Positions 8,502 through 17,551 of a stretch of DNA of 64,000 nt are shown here, piece by piece. Origin of the DNA: Chitinophagaceae bacterium. GTDB lineage: Bacteria > Bacteroidota > Bacteroidia > Chitinophagales > Chitinophagaceae. Numbering within the stretch: the first letter of the stretch is position 1; each line of letters begins with the position of its first letter. The stretch is taken from positions 1-64,000 of the forward strand of contig JAMLHL010000018.1 in NCBI GenBank assembly GCA_023957125.1, in the 5' to 3' direction. The position numbers were made by a program, and so were the translations under genes. A model generated the notes under the pieces. The model saw only the letters and a program-made list of their open reading frames with translations, did not search any database and had not been told where the DNA came from.

Positions 8502-9767
8502 CTATATCTTTACAAACTCCACTCTTCTGTTATTGGCCTTGCCTTCCGCCGTGTTGTTGTTGTCAATTGGTTTTGTTTCACCCCATCCTTTGGTGGTCAG
8601 GCGGCTGTCGTCAATGCCCATTTCTACGAGCTTTGCTTTTACAGCGTTAGCCCTGCCTTCCGAAAGTTTCATATTGGTATCGGCATCACCATCGCTGTCG
8701 GTATGACCGTCTATTTCGAATTTCAGATCGGTATGTTCTTTCATCAGTTTTGCAATTTCATTGAGCGTACCCATTGATTCCGGCTTAATAGTGGATTTAT
8801 TTATATCAAACAGGATCCCGTGCGTGATGAACTTTCCATCGGTTACGATCTTATTGTATTTATCATCGCCCCCCGCCGCTAAGCGCACATTTTTAATTTT
8901 GTACCCATATCGGCCATCCGTTTTGAACGCAAGTTTCGCCGCGCCGGCCGGGAAATTGTTCGTGGCCGAAACGCGGGTGTCGCCGATATAGGCTTTGGCG
9001 ATGTTCTTACGGAAATACAGCGCAAGATGATGCCAGGTATCATTGGTCTGTAACGCTTTTATTACATCGCTGCCCGCTTTATTCTGACCGGTGCCATGCT
9101 TGCCGAGTATCGTTGCTTCGTTGGAATGGATGGTAAATTCCCCCAATCCGTATCCTTCATAGTTTTCATCGCCGGCTTCGTAGAATTTCACGGTAAAATC
9201 GTTGACCTGGTCAAAATAATCCTTTCTCGGATTTTCATACATCATGTCAAATTCCAGGGTGAACTGTTCGGGCAGGTAGCTGTCGTTGTCCATCAACGGC
9301 GTTACCGTTACATTACCGCCGGCATTCAGATGTAATATTTTTTCGCCTTCATGGCTTTGTATTTCGGCATTGCCTTTTTTTAGGATGAACCGGGCAGGCA
9401 GTTCCGCATCGGCTTCTCCGCTCAGGTCGGGTTGAAAGATGATCCTGTCGCCGGGTACAAAATCATAGCTCCTGTAATCTGTTTTAACGGCCTTACTGTT
9501 GTTTGCGGAGGAACTGTTTTCCGCTGTTTCCGCCGGGGAAGCCGCTTCTGTATCGCCTTTCTTTTTGGCGGCGCCTGTAGCTTCATCTTTAGCCTTATCT
9601 AACGCTTTATCGGTGGCGTTCCCCGCCTCACTAACCGCTCTGTTTTCCGCACGGTTTTTTACCTCCTGCTTTATACGCTTCAGTAGTTGCCCATGTGCCT
9701 TCGGGGAAAGCAGCAGGAAAGAAAACAGCATTACGGTCATGGAGGATAAAAATTGAAAATATTTCAT
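8502..9767 (-). CDS. OmpA-family protein with jelly-roll-like middle domain
   Basis: A 421-residue exported protein. The ATG at 9767 gives a clean signal peptide (MKYFQFLSSMTVMLFSF ... AHGQ). An earlier in-frame start at 9848 would bury it. Order of parts: signal; Ala/Lys/Glu-rich helical linker (about 28-95); a concanavalin-like beta region (about 100-300) with FTLEFDMMYE and WHHLALYFRKNIAKAYI; and a C-terminal OmpA peptidoglycan-binding domain with FDINKSTIKPES, IDGHTDSDGDADTNMKLSEG and NNRRVEF. The last domain anchors outer-membrane proteins to the cell wall. It is divergent from the TPR histidine kinase across a 167-bp gap. Confidence 0.85.
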   Translation of the reverse strand: MKYFQFLSSMTVMLFSFLLLSPKAHGQLLKRIKQEVKNRAENRAVSEAGNATDKALDKAKDEATGAAKKKGDTEAASPAETAENSSSANNSKAVKTDYRSYDFVPGDRIIFQPDLSGEADAELPARFILKKGNAEIQSHEGEKILHLNAGGNVTVTPLMDNDSYLPEQFTLEFDMMYENPRKDYFDQVNDFTVKFYEAGDENYEGYGLGEFTIHSNEATILGKHGTGQNKAGSDVIKALQTNDTWHHLALYFRKNIAKAYIGDTRVSATNNFPAGAAKLAFKTDGRYGYKIKNVRLAAGGDDKYNKIVTDGKFITHGILFDINKSTIKPESMGTLNEIAKLMKEHTDLKFEIDGHTDSDGDADTNMKLSEGRANAVKAKLVEMGIDDSRLTTKGWGETKPIDNNNTAEGKANNRRVEFVKI

Positions 9768-9934
9768 GATGGATCTTTTTATGAATTTTGTGAATGATGT
9801 TTTACAGATCAAAGGTCTGATGCGCTGCGAAGTGCTACAATCCTGCAAACGGGGATTTTTAAATATCCACGAAAACGGGGATTTTCAGAAAAGCCTTGCC
9901 TCGCTGGTTGTTTTTGCTGAATTTTGACTGCATT

Positions 9935-11938
9935 ATGTGTCCGCGTTTTTATAAATTGTTCATCATTTGTTTGTTATTGAGCTCGTCTGTTTCATTTAGC
10001 CAGTCGCGCGAAATTGACAGCATGCGAACAGTACTGGCTAATGACAATATGGACGACAGCAGCCGCATGGAGCTATTGTTGTCGTTGGGTTGGGACATGG
10101 CCTTTTTTAATACCGATTCTGCCCGGATTTATTTGCAGCAGTGCATCAACCTGGCGAAGGAAAATAAAAGTGATATTAAAACAGGCAGCGGATACGCCTA
10201 TATGGGGAGCAGTTTTTTCAAGGAAGATAAATTCGACAGTGCCTTGTATTATTACCGGTTAGCCGAGTCTTTCTTCCGGAAAGACACGACAGCAGAAGGA
10301 AAGGAGAATGTGATCGTGAACCGGATGAGCATGGGAACTGTGGCGTTGCAGCAAAACCGCTATGAAGAAGCGCTTGGCTATTACTTCAAAGTCATTGATT
10401 ACTTTGAGCACTCGTCCTCCGAAGATTGGCCCAACCTGCTTACCGCCTATGCCAATATCGGGCTTGTATATAATGATATGAAGCAATTTGATAAGGCATT
10501 GAACTATCATACACGGGCTTTAGAGATTTTTGACAGGCATCCGATGGATTTAAAAAAGAAAGTACAGGTGCAAATGTTGGTTGCTTTAGATCAACTGAAT
10601 TTAAGCAGGTATGATCAGTTTCAAACGACTATGGACAGCAACGAGGTGCTGATACGGAAACTGAATTCGGGTTATTTCAATGCTACCTTCTACGCGTTGA
10701 AGGGACGTTATCTGAATGACATACAGGATTACCGGGCCGCCGTTGCCGTTTCCAAAAAAGCGCTTGAATATGCGCGTGCCGGGAGATTTGAATTTGAAGA
10801 AGCAAATATTCTTTTCCAGATGGGTAGAAGCTATTTCCGCATAGGAGATTATGCACAGAGCCTGCAATACTTTTTACCGGGGCTATCCATTAGCAAGAAG
10901 CTGAAAGATAAAACGCGTGAACGGAACGCTGTAAATTATATCGCACAGGCCTATTACAAAAGCGAAAACTACAGGCAGGCAGCGGAATATTTTGATGAAT
11001 ATGGAAAGCTGAGCGACAGCCTCCATCAATCTGAAATACAGGAGAAAATTAATGAAATAGAAAACAGATTTCAGAGTAAACAAAAAGCCGACAGCATCCT
11101 GGTGCTTCAAAAGAGCAGTGAGCTGCAACAGTTAGCTTTGCGCAAAAAAGAGAACCAGAATGTGTTCGTTATTGCCGGCGCGTTGCTGCTGTTGCTGACG
11201 GGGCTGCTCTTCTACCGCAACCTGCGCAACAGGCACCGGCTGTTGAAACAGTCCGACCAGCTACATGAACAACAAATTGCACAATTGGAAAAGGAACACC
11301 AGCTTGTGGCCGCGCAATCCCTGATGAAAGGCCAGGAAGAGGAGCGCAGCCGCCTGGCAAAAGACCTGCATGACGGTGTGGGCGGCTTATTATCCGGCGT
11401 AAAACTAAGCTTGTCAAATATGAAAGGGAACGTATTTTTATCGGAGGAAAACGCGAAAGCGGTTACCACTATCATTGCGCAGTTAGACAGCTCTATTACG
11501 GAGTTGCGCCGGGTGTCTCACAACATGATGCCCGAAGCATTGATTAAATACGGGTTGAAGGAGGCGCTTGAAAATTATTGCGAAGGCATTGACCAGTCGG
11601 GGCCGCTGAATATACGTTTGCAAACATATGGCCTGGAGCAACGTATGGAACAGGATACCGAGATCATCCTGTACCGCATCGTGCAGGAGCTTTTGAACAA
11701 TGTGATCAGGCATGCGGATGCAAAGGAAGTGCTGATCCAGCTGGTGAGAGAAGCCGGGAGGTTTAGTCTTACCGTGGAAGACGACGGCCGGGGTTTTGAT
11801 ACGAAACGCCCGGAATATAAGGCCGGCGCTGGGTTGCAGAATATACAGGCAAGAGCCGGCTACCTGAACGGGGTCGTGGACATCCGCACCAGGCCGGGAG
11901 AGGGTACTTCGATTACTATTGAAGGAGCGGTGGTTTAG
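9935..11938 (+). CDS. TPR-containing sensor histidine kinase (HisKA_3 type)
   Basis: About 667 residues from the ATG at 9935, which gives a good signal peptide (MCPRFYKLFIICLLLSSSVSFSQ). A start at 9896 is possible but would put 13 residues in front. The periplasmic part holds at least five tetratricopeptide-like repeats (for example YYRLAESFFRKD, LGYYFKVIDYFEH, ALNYHTRALEIFD). One membrane helix follows (VFVIAGALLLLLTGLLFY), then a coiled coil, the phospho-acceptor H-box ERSRLAKDLHDGVGGLLSG, and an ATPase domain with ELLNNVIRHA and DDGRGF. The kinase is of the NarX/DesK branch and should phosphorylate the NarL-type regulator encoded at 12209. The stimulus is unknown. Confidence 0.9.
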   Translation: MCPRFYKLFIICLLLSSSVSFSQSREIDSMRTVLANDNMDDSSRMELLLSLGWDMAFFNTDSARIYLQQCINLAKENKSDIKTGSGYAYMGSSFFKEDKFDSALYYYRLAESFFRKDTTAEGKENVIVNRMSMGTVALQQNRYEEALGYYFKVIDYFEHSSSEDWPNLLTAYANIGLVYNDMKQFDKALNYHTRALEIFDRHPMDLKKKVQVQMLVALDQLNLSRYDQFQTTMDSNEVLIRKLNSGYFNATFYALKGRYLNDIQDYRAAVAVSKKALEYARAGRFEFEEANILFQMGRSYFRIGDYAQSLQYFLPGLSISKKLKDKTRERNAVNYIAQAYYKSENYRQAAEYFDEYGKLSDSLHQSEIQEKINEIENRFQSKQKADSILVLQKSSELQQLALRKKENQNVFVIAGALLLLLTGLLFYRNLRNRHRLLKQSDQLHEQQIAQLEKEHQLVAAQSLMKGQEEERSRLAKDLHDGVGGLLSGVKLSLSNMKGNVFLSEENAKAVTTIIAQLDSSITELRRVSHNMMPEALIKYGLKEALENYCEGIDQSGPLNIRLQTYGLEQRMEQDTEIILYRIVQELLNNVIRHADAKEVLIQLVREAGRFSLTVEDDGRGFDTKRPEYKAGAGLQNIQARAGYLNGVVDIRTRPGEGTSITIEGAVV

Positions 11939-12200
11939 GTTGCAGGTTTCAGGTTGCAGGGTGTGGAGTTTTTGGTTTTTAGTTTGGAGTTGCAAATTGA
12001 TAGGCATGACATCCAAACCTGTTATAGGTCTCAGGTCTCAGGTTGTAGGTTTCAGGTCTCAGGTTGACAGGAACAAGGTCTCAGGTGTGACTCATACCCA
12101 TACCTCATACCCCATACCTCTAGCCTCATACCTCATACCTCATACCTCATACCTCATACCTGTAGCCTCATACCTCACAAGTTTCATGATTCACCAAATC
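11939..12200. repeat. Low-complexity repeat tract with CATACCT heptamer run
   Basis: The 270-bp gap between kinase and regulator is filled by phrases CAGGTTTCAGGTTGCAGG and GGTCTCAGGTTG, then by CATACCT units. Five perfect tandem heptamers span 12127-12161, with imperfect ones on either side. Tracts of the same flavour occur at 2600, 23023 and 54014. A heptamer run is prone to slippage and here lies about 50 bp upstream of the regulator start. Confidence 0.85.
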
Positions 12201-12208
12201 ATAAGCGC

Positions 12209-12832
12209 ATGATATCTGTTTTTATTGTTGATGATCATCCCGTGGTGGTAGAAGGATTGAAGTCGGTGATCGAAAAGTTGCCGGGGCACCGGGTTGCGGG
12301 TACCGCCTTCAATGCGATTGACGCGGTAAATAAGCTGAAAACGACGGAGGTGGATGTGCTGCTGCTGGATATCAACCTGCCGGATATCAGCGGCATTGAC
12401 CTGTGTAAGAAAGTACGGAAAACATTCCCGGACATAAAAGTTTTAGGGATCAGCACATTCAGCGAGCGCAGCTATATCTCCCGGATGATCGGCAACGGCG
12501 CTTCGGGTTACCTGATCAAAAGCGCTTCCGCGGATGAAATTGCGGAAGCCATCGCATCGGTGATGCAGGGAAAACTGTATATGAGCCTGGATATGGTGCA
12601 TTTGTTGCGGCCATCTTCTGTAGTGTCTGCCGGAAATTTACCGGCGCTTACCAAAAGAGAAACAGAGATCCTTCGGTATATTGCCGAAGGCCTGACCAAT
12701 AACCAGATCGCGGAAAAACTGTTTATCAGCCCGTCAACGGTTGACACCCATCGTAAAAATATGATCACCAAATTACGGGTGAGCAATACGGCCGCGCTCG
12801 TGAAACTGGCCGTGGAGCAGGGACTGGTATAA
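12209..12832 (+). CDS. NarL/FixJ-family response regulator
   Basis: A 207-residue regulator. The receiver domain shows the acidic pair in VFIVDDHP, the phospho-acceptor Asp in VLLLDINLPD, and the conserved Lys in YLIKSAS. The C-terminal LuxR helix-turn-helix reads LTKRETEILRYIAEGLTNNQ ... SPSTVDTHRKNM. It binds DNA when phosphorylated, presumably by the TPR kinase just upstream. The two are separated by a 270-bp repeat tract, so they may not share one transcript. Confidence 0.92.
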   Translation: MISVFIVDDHPVVVEGLKSVIEKLPGHRVAGTAFNAIDAVNKLKTTEVDVLLLDINLPDISGIDLCKKVRKTFPDIKVLGISTFSERSYISRMIGNGASGYLIKSASADEIAEAIASVMQGKLYMSLDMVHLLRPSSVVSAGNLPALTKRETEILRYIAEGLTNNQIAEKLFISPSTVDTHRKNMITKLRVSNTAALVKLAVEQGLV

Positions 12833-12842
12833 AAAATGCCTG

Positions 12843-13613
12843 TCAGCCTATAATAACCTTAATCCCTTTGTCTTCAAACTGCGTTACCAGCCGGGCAGGT
12901 ATTTTGTGGTCGGTAACGATGTAATCTATCTGATCTGCGGAACATATTTTGGCTACGCCGCGCCGGTTAAATTTGGAACTGTCGGCCAGTAATATTAAAG
13001 TCTGCGCGGTTTCAATCATTTTCCGGTTCAATGTTGCTTCCGTAAGGTTGGAGATGGTAGCGCCATAATCCAGCTCAATGCCGTCAACGCCAAGAAACAG
13101 TAATGCACAGGAGATGGTTTCCAATACCTGTAAGGCGTATCCCCCGGCAACCGAGGAGGAGTTGGGCCGGATCACGCCGCCTAATTGCAGCACTTCTACA
13201 TTACTTCTTCCACTGAGTTCCAGTCCTACCTTGAGGGCCGGGGTTATCACCGTCATCTTTTTTGAAGGATGCAATGCTGTTGCCAACGCAAAAGCAGTGG
13301 TGCCGGATCCGATCATGATAGAATCCACATTTTTAATGAGTTCAACCGCTGCTTTCGCGATTTTATTTTTCTCTTCAATATTGATAAACTCTTTTTCGTT
13401 GATCGGCTTATCTCCCGCATAAGGATTGTTGATGGAGGCTCCGCCTTTTGTTCTGAACAGCAGGCTTTTTTCTTCCAGCAACTTTAGATCTTTCCGGATG
13501 GTTACGCCCGAAACTTTCATTTCCCTTGCCAGGTCGTCAATGTTCAGCTTCCCCTTTTTGCCGATCTTACTTAAAATGTATTCATGCCTCTCGGTAATTG
13601 TTCTCGTTGCCAT
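12843..13613 (-). CDS. DeoR/GlpR-family transcriptional regulator
   Basis: A 256-residue repressor-type protein from the ATG at 13613 (MATRTITERHEYILSKIG). The frame is open to 13706, but the added residues are hydrophobic and unlike the family. The N-terminal helix-turn-helix is LNIDDLAREMKVSGVTIRKD. The C-terminal DeoRC domain has GSGTTAFALA, which in the family binds a sugar phosphate. It is divergent from the permease-kinase operon that starts at 13827, so it most likely controls that operon and responds to its phosphorylated intermediate (inference). Confidence 0.88.
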   Translation of the reverse strand: MATRTITERHEYILSKIGKKGKLNIDDLAREMKVSGVTIRKDLKLLEEKSLLFRTKGGASINNPYAGDKPINEKEFINIEEKNKIAKAAVELIKNVDSIMIGSGTTAFALATALHPSKKMTVITPALKVGLELSGRSNVEVLQLGGVIRPNSSSVAGGYALQVLETISCALLFLGVDGIELDYGATISNLTEATLNRKMIETAQTLILLADSSKFNRRGVAKICSADQIDYIVTDHKIPARLVTQFEDKGIKVIIG

Positions 13614-13689
13614 TGTGGTAAAAATAAAACATACGATACAAATGTATAAAATGATCGCATTCCAAATGAAACGGGCAGTGGTATAAGAC

Positions 13690-13714
13690 GCAGGCGGGTG
13701 TGACACCCGCTTGC
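13690..13714. repeat. Short palindrome of the CAGGCGGGTG/CACCCGCCTG family
   Basis: The arms GCAGGCGGGTGT and ACACCCGCTTGC (one G.T pair) face each other almost without a loop. AAAAAATACGCCCGGAT follows, similar to the right end of related elements at 47752 and 57978. It lies between the DeoR gene and its putative operon and may be only part of a dispersed element. Confidence 0.6.
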
Positions 13715-13754
13715 AAAAAATACGCCCGGATAAAGTAAAAAAATATAAAACTGT

Positions 13755-13776
13755 ATTAAATAAAGAAATATTTAAT
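13755..13776. promoter_or_regulatory. Possible operator of the sugar operon
   Basis: Perfect 8-bp inverted repeat ATTAAATA / TATTTAAT with a 6-base spacer, about 50 bp upstream of the permease ATG. A TTTTCG motif, often seen in DeoR-family sites, follows near 13803. The region is very AT-rich, so the palindrome could be chance. Confidence 0.35.
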
Positions 13777-13826
13777 TTTTTTAAAAATGTTTAATTTACT
13801 TTATTTTCGTTTAAATATCTTGCTGT

Positions 13827-15077
13827 ATGGAAAATGGAATAACTGCTCCGGGGGTTTTCAATAAGATCGGTTTACCCAAAAATCTCGCATGGGGCTATCT
13901 CGGCGTCCTGATCTTTATGATGGGAGATGGCGTGGAGCAGGGATGGCTCAGCCCCTACCTGATTGACAGGGGAATGACCATTCAACAGTCGGCAACCCTG
14001 TTTACCATGTACGGGGTAACCATTGCCGTTTCCTCGTGGTTTTCGGGTGTGCTGGCGGAAGCATTGGGTGTTAAGAAAACCATGTGGCTGGGTGTATTAT
14101 TTTATATCATAGGAACTGTTGGCTTCGTGGGTTCGGGACTTTCCAGCCTGAACTATCCCGTAATGTTGGTCACTTATGCCTTGCGGGGCTTTGGTTATCC
14201 TTTGTTCGCCTATTCTTTTTTGGTATGGGTAACCTACCGTACACCTAAGGAAAAGCTGGGTGCGGCGGTTGGCTGGTTCTGGTTTGTATTTACCGGGGGG
14301 CTGAATGTTTTTGGCGCTTATTATTCCAGTTGGGCCATCCATGCCCTTAATTACATCAATACGCTTTGGAGTTCCATTTTCTGGGTATTGGTGGGCGCGG
14401 TGTTTGCGTTATTGCTGAACCGCGATAAGTTTCAGAAAATCAACCTTCATGGAAGCAAGCTGAAAGAACTGGCAAATGGTTTGACCATTGCGAAAAAAGA
14501 ACCCAAGGTATTACTGGGCGGAATCGTGCGGGTGATCAATACCACGGCGCAATTTGCTTTTCCGGTGTTTATGCCGCTATATATGGAAAAATACGGGTTC
14601 AGCACCATTCAATGGCTGCAAATCTGGGGAACCATCTTTACCGCTAATATTGTGTTTAACCTGATCTTCGGTTTTGTGGGAGATAAACTGGGTTGGAGAA
14701 ATACAATCTCCTGGTTTGGAGGAGTGGGCTGCGGACTTACTACCCTGCTCTTTTTCTATTCGCCGCAATTGTTCAACGGCAGCTTTGCTATGGTGTTGTT
14801 GTGCGGGGTTTTATGGGGCGCTTTGCTGGCGGGCTACGTGCCTTTGTCGGCATTGGTGCCTTCTCTTGTACAAAAGGATAAGGGCGCCGCCATGGCAATC
14901 CTCAACCTCGGTGCCGGGTTAGCCGTATTTGCAGGTCCGGCTATCGTTAGAATTTTCATCGGGCCTGTGGGAGATGCCGGCGTAGTATGGATTTTAGCCG
15001 GTTTGTATTTTTTGAGCGCCGTGCTTACCCGGTTTATTACCTTACCTAAAGAAGGTGCCGCTCTGGCTTCTTCGTGA
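13827..15077 (+). CDS. MFS transporter, RbtT/DalT/CsbX (polyol permease) family
   Basis: A 416-residue protein with about 12 hydrophobic helices. The opening GLPKNLAWGYLGVLIFMMGD and GVEQGWLSPYLIDRG is the signature of the RbtT/DalT/CsbX branch, whose known members import ribitol or arabinitol; B. subtilis YoaB and CsbX also belong here. It should move a sugar, polyol or small acid across the inner membrane by proton symport. It opens the operon that continues with a dehydrogenase, two kinases and a phosphatase. The substrate is not evident. Confidence 0.88.
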   Translation: MENGITAPGVFNKIGLPKNLAWGYLGVLIFMMGDGVEQGWLSPYLIDRGMTIQQSATLFTMYGVTIAVSSWFSGVLAEALGVKKTMWLGVLFYIIGTVGFVGSGLSSLNYPVMLVTYALRGFGYPLFAYSFLVWVTYRTPKEKLGAAVGWFWFVFTGGLNVFGAYYSSWAIHALNYINTLWSSIFWVLVGAVFALLLNRDKFQKINLHGSKLKELANGLTIAKKEPKVLLGGIVRVINTTAQFAFPVFMPLYMEKYGFSTIQWLQIWGTIFTANIVFNLIFGFVGDKLGWRNTISWFGGVGCGLTTLLFFYSPQLFNGSFAMVLLCGVLWGALLAGYVPLSALVPSLVQKDKGAAMAILNLGAGLAVFAGPAIVRIFIGPVGDAGVVWILAGLYFLSAVLTRFITLPKEGAALASS

Positions 15078-15173
15078 GATGAACTCATCCTCTTTCTTCA
15101 TTGAAACGGATGAATAAAGAGAATACCGTTGGTAAGATGGAAAAATAAAATGACAAAGTTTAATTAAAAACAG

Positions 15174-16130
15174 ATGAATATTTTGATTACAGCGCCTTAT
15201 AACGAAAATGGAAGAGATGAGCTGCGCGAGGCCTTCGGTAACGTAATTTATAAAGTCTGGAAAGAAAACGGCAGGGCTTACAACGAAGACGAATTAGACC
15301 GGCTATTAACGGCTACCCACGCCGATGCATTGATTACGGAACACGACGAAGTGACCGGCAGGGTATTGAAAAACCATGCACATCTCAAATTCATAGGCGT
15401 ATGCAGAGGCACTCCGTCTAACGTGGATATGGAAACAGCCGCGGCTCTGCATATCCCGGTTTTTCATACGCCGGCACGCAATGCGCAGGCCGTGGCGGAA
15501 ATGTTTATCGCCACGGTGATTGTTTTTTTGCGACAGCTTATTCCCGGCATGGAGTGGTTGAAAACCCGGCAATGGAAGGAGGGCGCTCACGATTCGTATT
15601 TGCAATTCAAGGGTAATGAGTTGGCCGGAAGAACCGTAGGCATGGTGGGTTTTGGAGCGGTAGGACAATGTATTGCAGGCATGCTGGATGCCTTCCCCTG
15701 TAAAATCATATACTATGATCCCTTTTTGAAAGAGTCTTTTCCCGCGTATAAAAATGTGTCCATAGAAGAAGTGTTTGAAAACGGCGATATCGTTTCCGTA
15801 CACTTACCCGTAAACGATAGTACCAAAGGGATGATCAAAAAAGAGCTGCTGAGCCGGATGAAGCCCGATGCTATCTTCGTTAATACCGCCCGGGCGGTAG
15901 TGGTAAACAGGAACGACCTGCTGGAAGTGTTGGAAAGCAATACCATCCGTGGCGCTATCCTCGATGTTTTTGATCATGAACCTCCGGATGAAACAGATTA
16001 CCGGTTGATTGATCATCCCCATGTATTAGCCACGCCACATATTGCCGGGGCTACCCGTGAAGTGGAAGACCATCATGTGGAAATACTCAATAAAAAACTG
16101 CTGCAATGGAAAAAAGAGATGCCTATCTGA
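15174..16130 (+). CDS. D-2-hydroxyacid dehydrogenase (YoaD-like)
   Basis: A 318-residue NAD-dependent 2-hydroxyacid dehydrogenase. The Rossmann motif GMVGFGAVGQCIAGML lies near residues 158-173. Catalytic Arg is in VNTARAVVV, Glu in DHEPPDE and His in TPHIAGAT. The N-terminal half carries CRGTPSNVD. The family reduces 2-ketoacids or oxidises 2-hydroxyacids such as phosphoglycerate. Its end overlaps the next kinase start by 25 bases. With the permease and kinases it matches the yoaD/yoaC/yoaB set of Bacillus subtilis, whose substrate, as far as I recall, is not settled. Confidence 0.85.
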   Translation: MNILITAPYNENGRDELREAFGNVIYKVWKENGRAYNEDELDRLLTATHADALITEHDEVTGRVLKNHAHLKFIGVCRGTPSNVDMETAAALHIPVFHTPARNAQAVAEMFIATVIVFLRQLIPGMEWLKTRQWKEGAHDSYLQFKGNELAGRTVGMVGFGAVGQCIAGMLDAFPCKIIYYDPFLKESFPAYKNVSIEEVFENGDIVSVHLPVNDSTKGMIKKELLSRMKPDAIFVNTARAVVVNRNDLLEVLESNTIRGAILDVFDHEPPDETDYRLIDHPHVLATPHIAGATREVEDHHVEILNKKLLQWKKEMPI

Positions 16131-17551
16131 TCGTTGATTTTGGAACCGGTAATTTAAGAGCGGCCGTGGTAGCGGCAACGGGCGAACCCCTCGGTCTTAG
16201 CACGGAGGACATTGTATATCACCGCGATAAAAATTACCAGGATTCCATCTACTTTGATCCCGAGGAAGCATGGCAAAGAATTTTATGGCTGAGTAAAAAC
16301 GCATTGGAAAAAGCGGGGGAGGTGCGCGTACGCGCTATAACGGCAACGAGTCAACGGGAAGGGATCGTGGTGCTGGATACCCGGGGCCAATCTGTGGTGG
16401 GAATGCCTAATATTGACCATAGGGGAAGAGCCAGGGAAGCTGCCATCAGCGATAAAGATTTTATATATCAAAAAACAGGTCGTTATCCCACTTCTCTGTT
16501 TTCTGCTTTAAAGGTGAAGGGATTCCTGGAAGTATATGGTGAAAGCAAAATGGGGAAGATCCTCAGTATCAGCGATTGGATTGAATACATGTTTTGCGGG
16601 GTAACCCATTACGAGCACTCCCAGGCCTCCGAAACTTTGTTGTATGATGTAGCCGAAAAAAAATGGTCGGAGCAGTTGCTCCAATTGTTTGCCATAGACA
16701 AAAAAATATTACCCGATGTAGTGCAGGCTGGGGATGCGTTAGGTAAGATCAAGCCCGGGATAGCCGGTCAGTTGGGTATTGACGGCGGTGCTGTGGTGAT
16801 GGCTGGCGGTGCGGATACGCAGTTGGCCGCATTGAGTGCCTATGCGGACGAGGAAGATGTGGTAATTGTGTCAGGCACTACCACGCCGATTGTTAAACTG
16901 GTCAATCAATATATTACCGATCCCCGGCAAAGAACCTGGACCGGAAGGCATGTGATAGACGGACAGTTTATGCTGGAGGCCAACGCGGGCGTTACGGGTT
17001 TAAACTACCAGCGATTAAAAAAAATATTTTATCCCAACGAGACGTATAAAGTGATGGAACGGGAACTGGACGGCGTTAAAGATTTTCAGTGTATAGCGGC
17101 ATTGGGTTCTTTGCTTGCCGACGAAAAGAAGCCTTTGATAAGAGGCGGATTTGTTTTTCCCGTGCCGGTAAATCATGAACTATCGAGAGGAGATTTTGCC
17201 TGGGCTACCTTATGGGATATCGCGTGCAGTATCTATGAAAACTTTAAAAGTCTGCATTCGGTATCGCCCGTTATTAAGGACAATATCCTGACCTGTGGCG
17301 GTGGGATGGAAAGTAAAACATTGCGCCGGTTTCTTGCGGTGCTCACGGACAGGAAAGTGCAGATCAATGATAACTATCGTCTGGCCTCGGTGACAGGCGG
17401 CGCCATGCTGTGTAATAAAACAATGGGGAACGGACCCGGATTCAAATCAACCACCATAACCGTGGAACCTGAAAATTCGGATATGGACTACTCTTCGCTT
17501 TACCAACAATGGAAGGAAAACCGGGCAGCCTTAAAAAAGATTTTTGAATGA
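16106..17551 (+). CDS. FGGY-family kinase, LsrK-like branch
   Basis: A 481-residue FGGY sugar kinase. The phosphate-1 motif is VDFGTGNLRAAV near residues 10-21. The substrate region ATSQREGIVVLD and the ISDWIEYMF block resemble autoinducer-2 kinase LsrK and YoaC more than xylulokinase. The adenosine loop is LTCGGGMESKTLRRFLAVL. It should phosphorylate an imported sugar or polyol. It starts inside the dehydrogenase gene and its stop overlaps the next kinase (ATGA, 17548-17551), so the three are tightly coupled. Confidence 0.85.
   Translation: MEKRDAYLIVDFGTGNLRAAVVAATGEPLGLSTEDIVYHRDKNYQDSIYFDPEEAWQRILWLSKNALEKAGEVRVRAITATSQREGIVVLDTRGQSVVGMPNIDHRGRAREAAISDKDFIYQKTGRYPTSLFSALKVKGFLEVYGESKMGKILSISDWIEYMFCGVTHYEHSQASETLLYDVAEKKWSEQLLQLFAIDKKILPDVVQAGDALGKIKPGIAGQLGIDGGAVVMAGGADTQLAALSAYADEEDVVIVSGTTTPIVKLVNQYITDPRQRTWTGRHVIDGQFMLEANAGVTGLNYQRLKKIFYPNETYKVMERELDGVKDFQCIAALGSLLADEKKPLIRGGFVFPVPVNHELSRGDFAWATLWDIACSIYENFKSLHSVSPVIKDNILTCGGGMESKTLRRFLAVLTDRKVQINDNYRLASVTGGAMLCNKTMGNGPGFKSTTITVEPENSDMDYSSLYQQWKENRAALKKIFE

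Noticed and set aside
12070..12190. Possible CRISPR or VNTR-coding region in the CATACCT tract
   Set aside because: The 7-base period is far too short for CRISPR and no reading frame through it has codon character.
13620..13826. A SAM (S-box-type) riboswitch upstream of the yoa-like operon, as in Bacillus
   Set aside because: The region is too AT-rich and short of the conserved stems; I cannot build an S-box fold.
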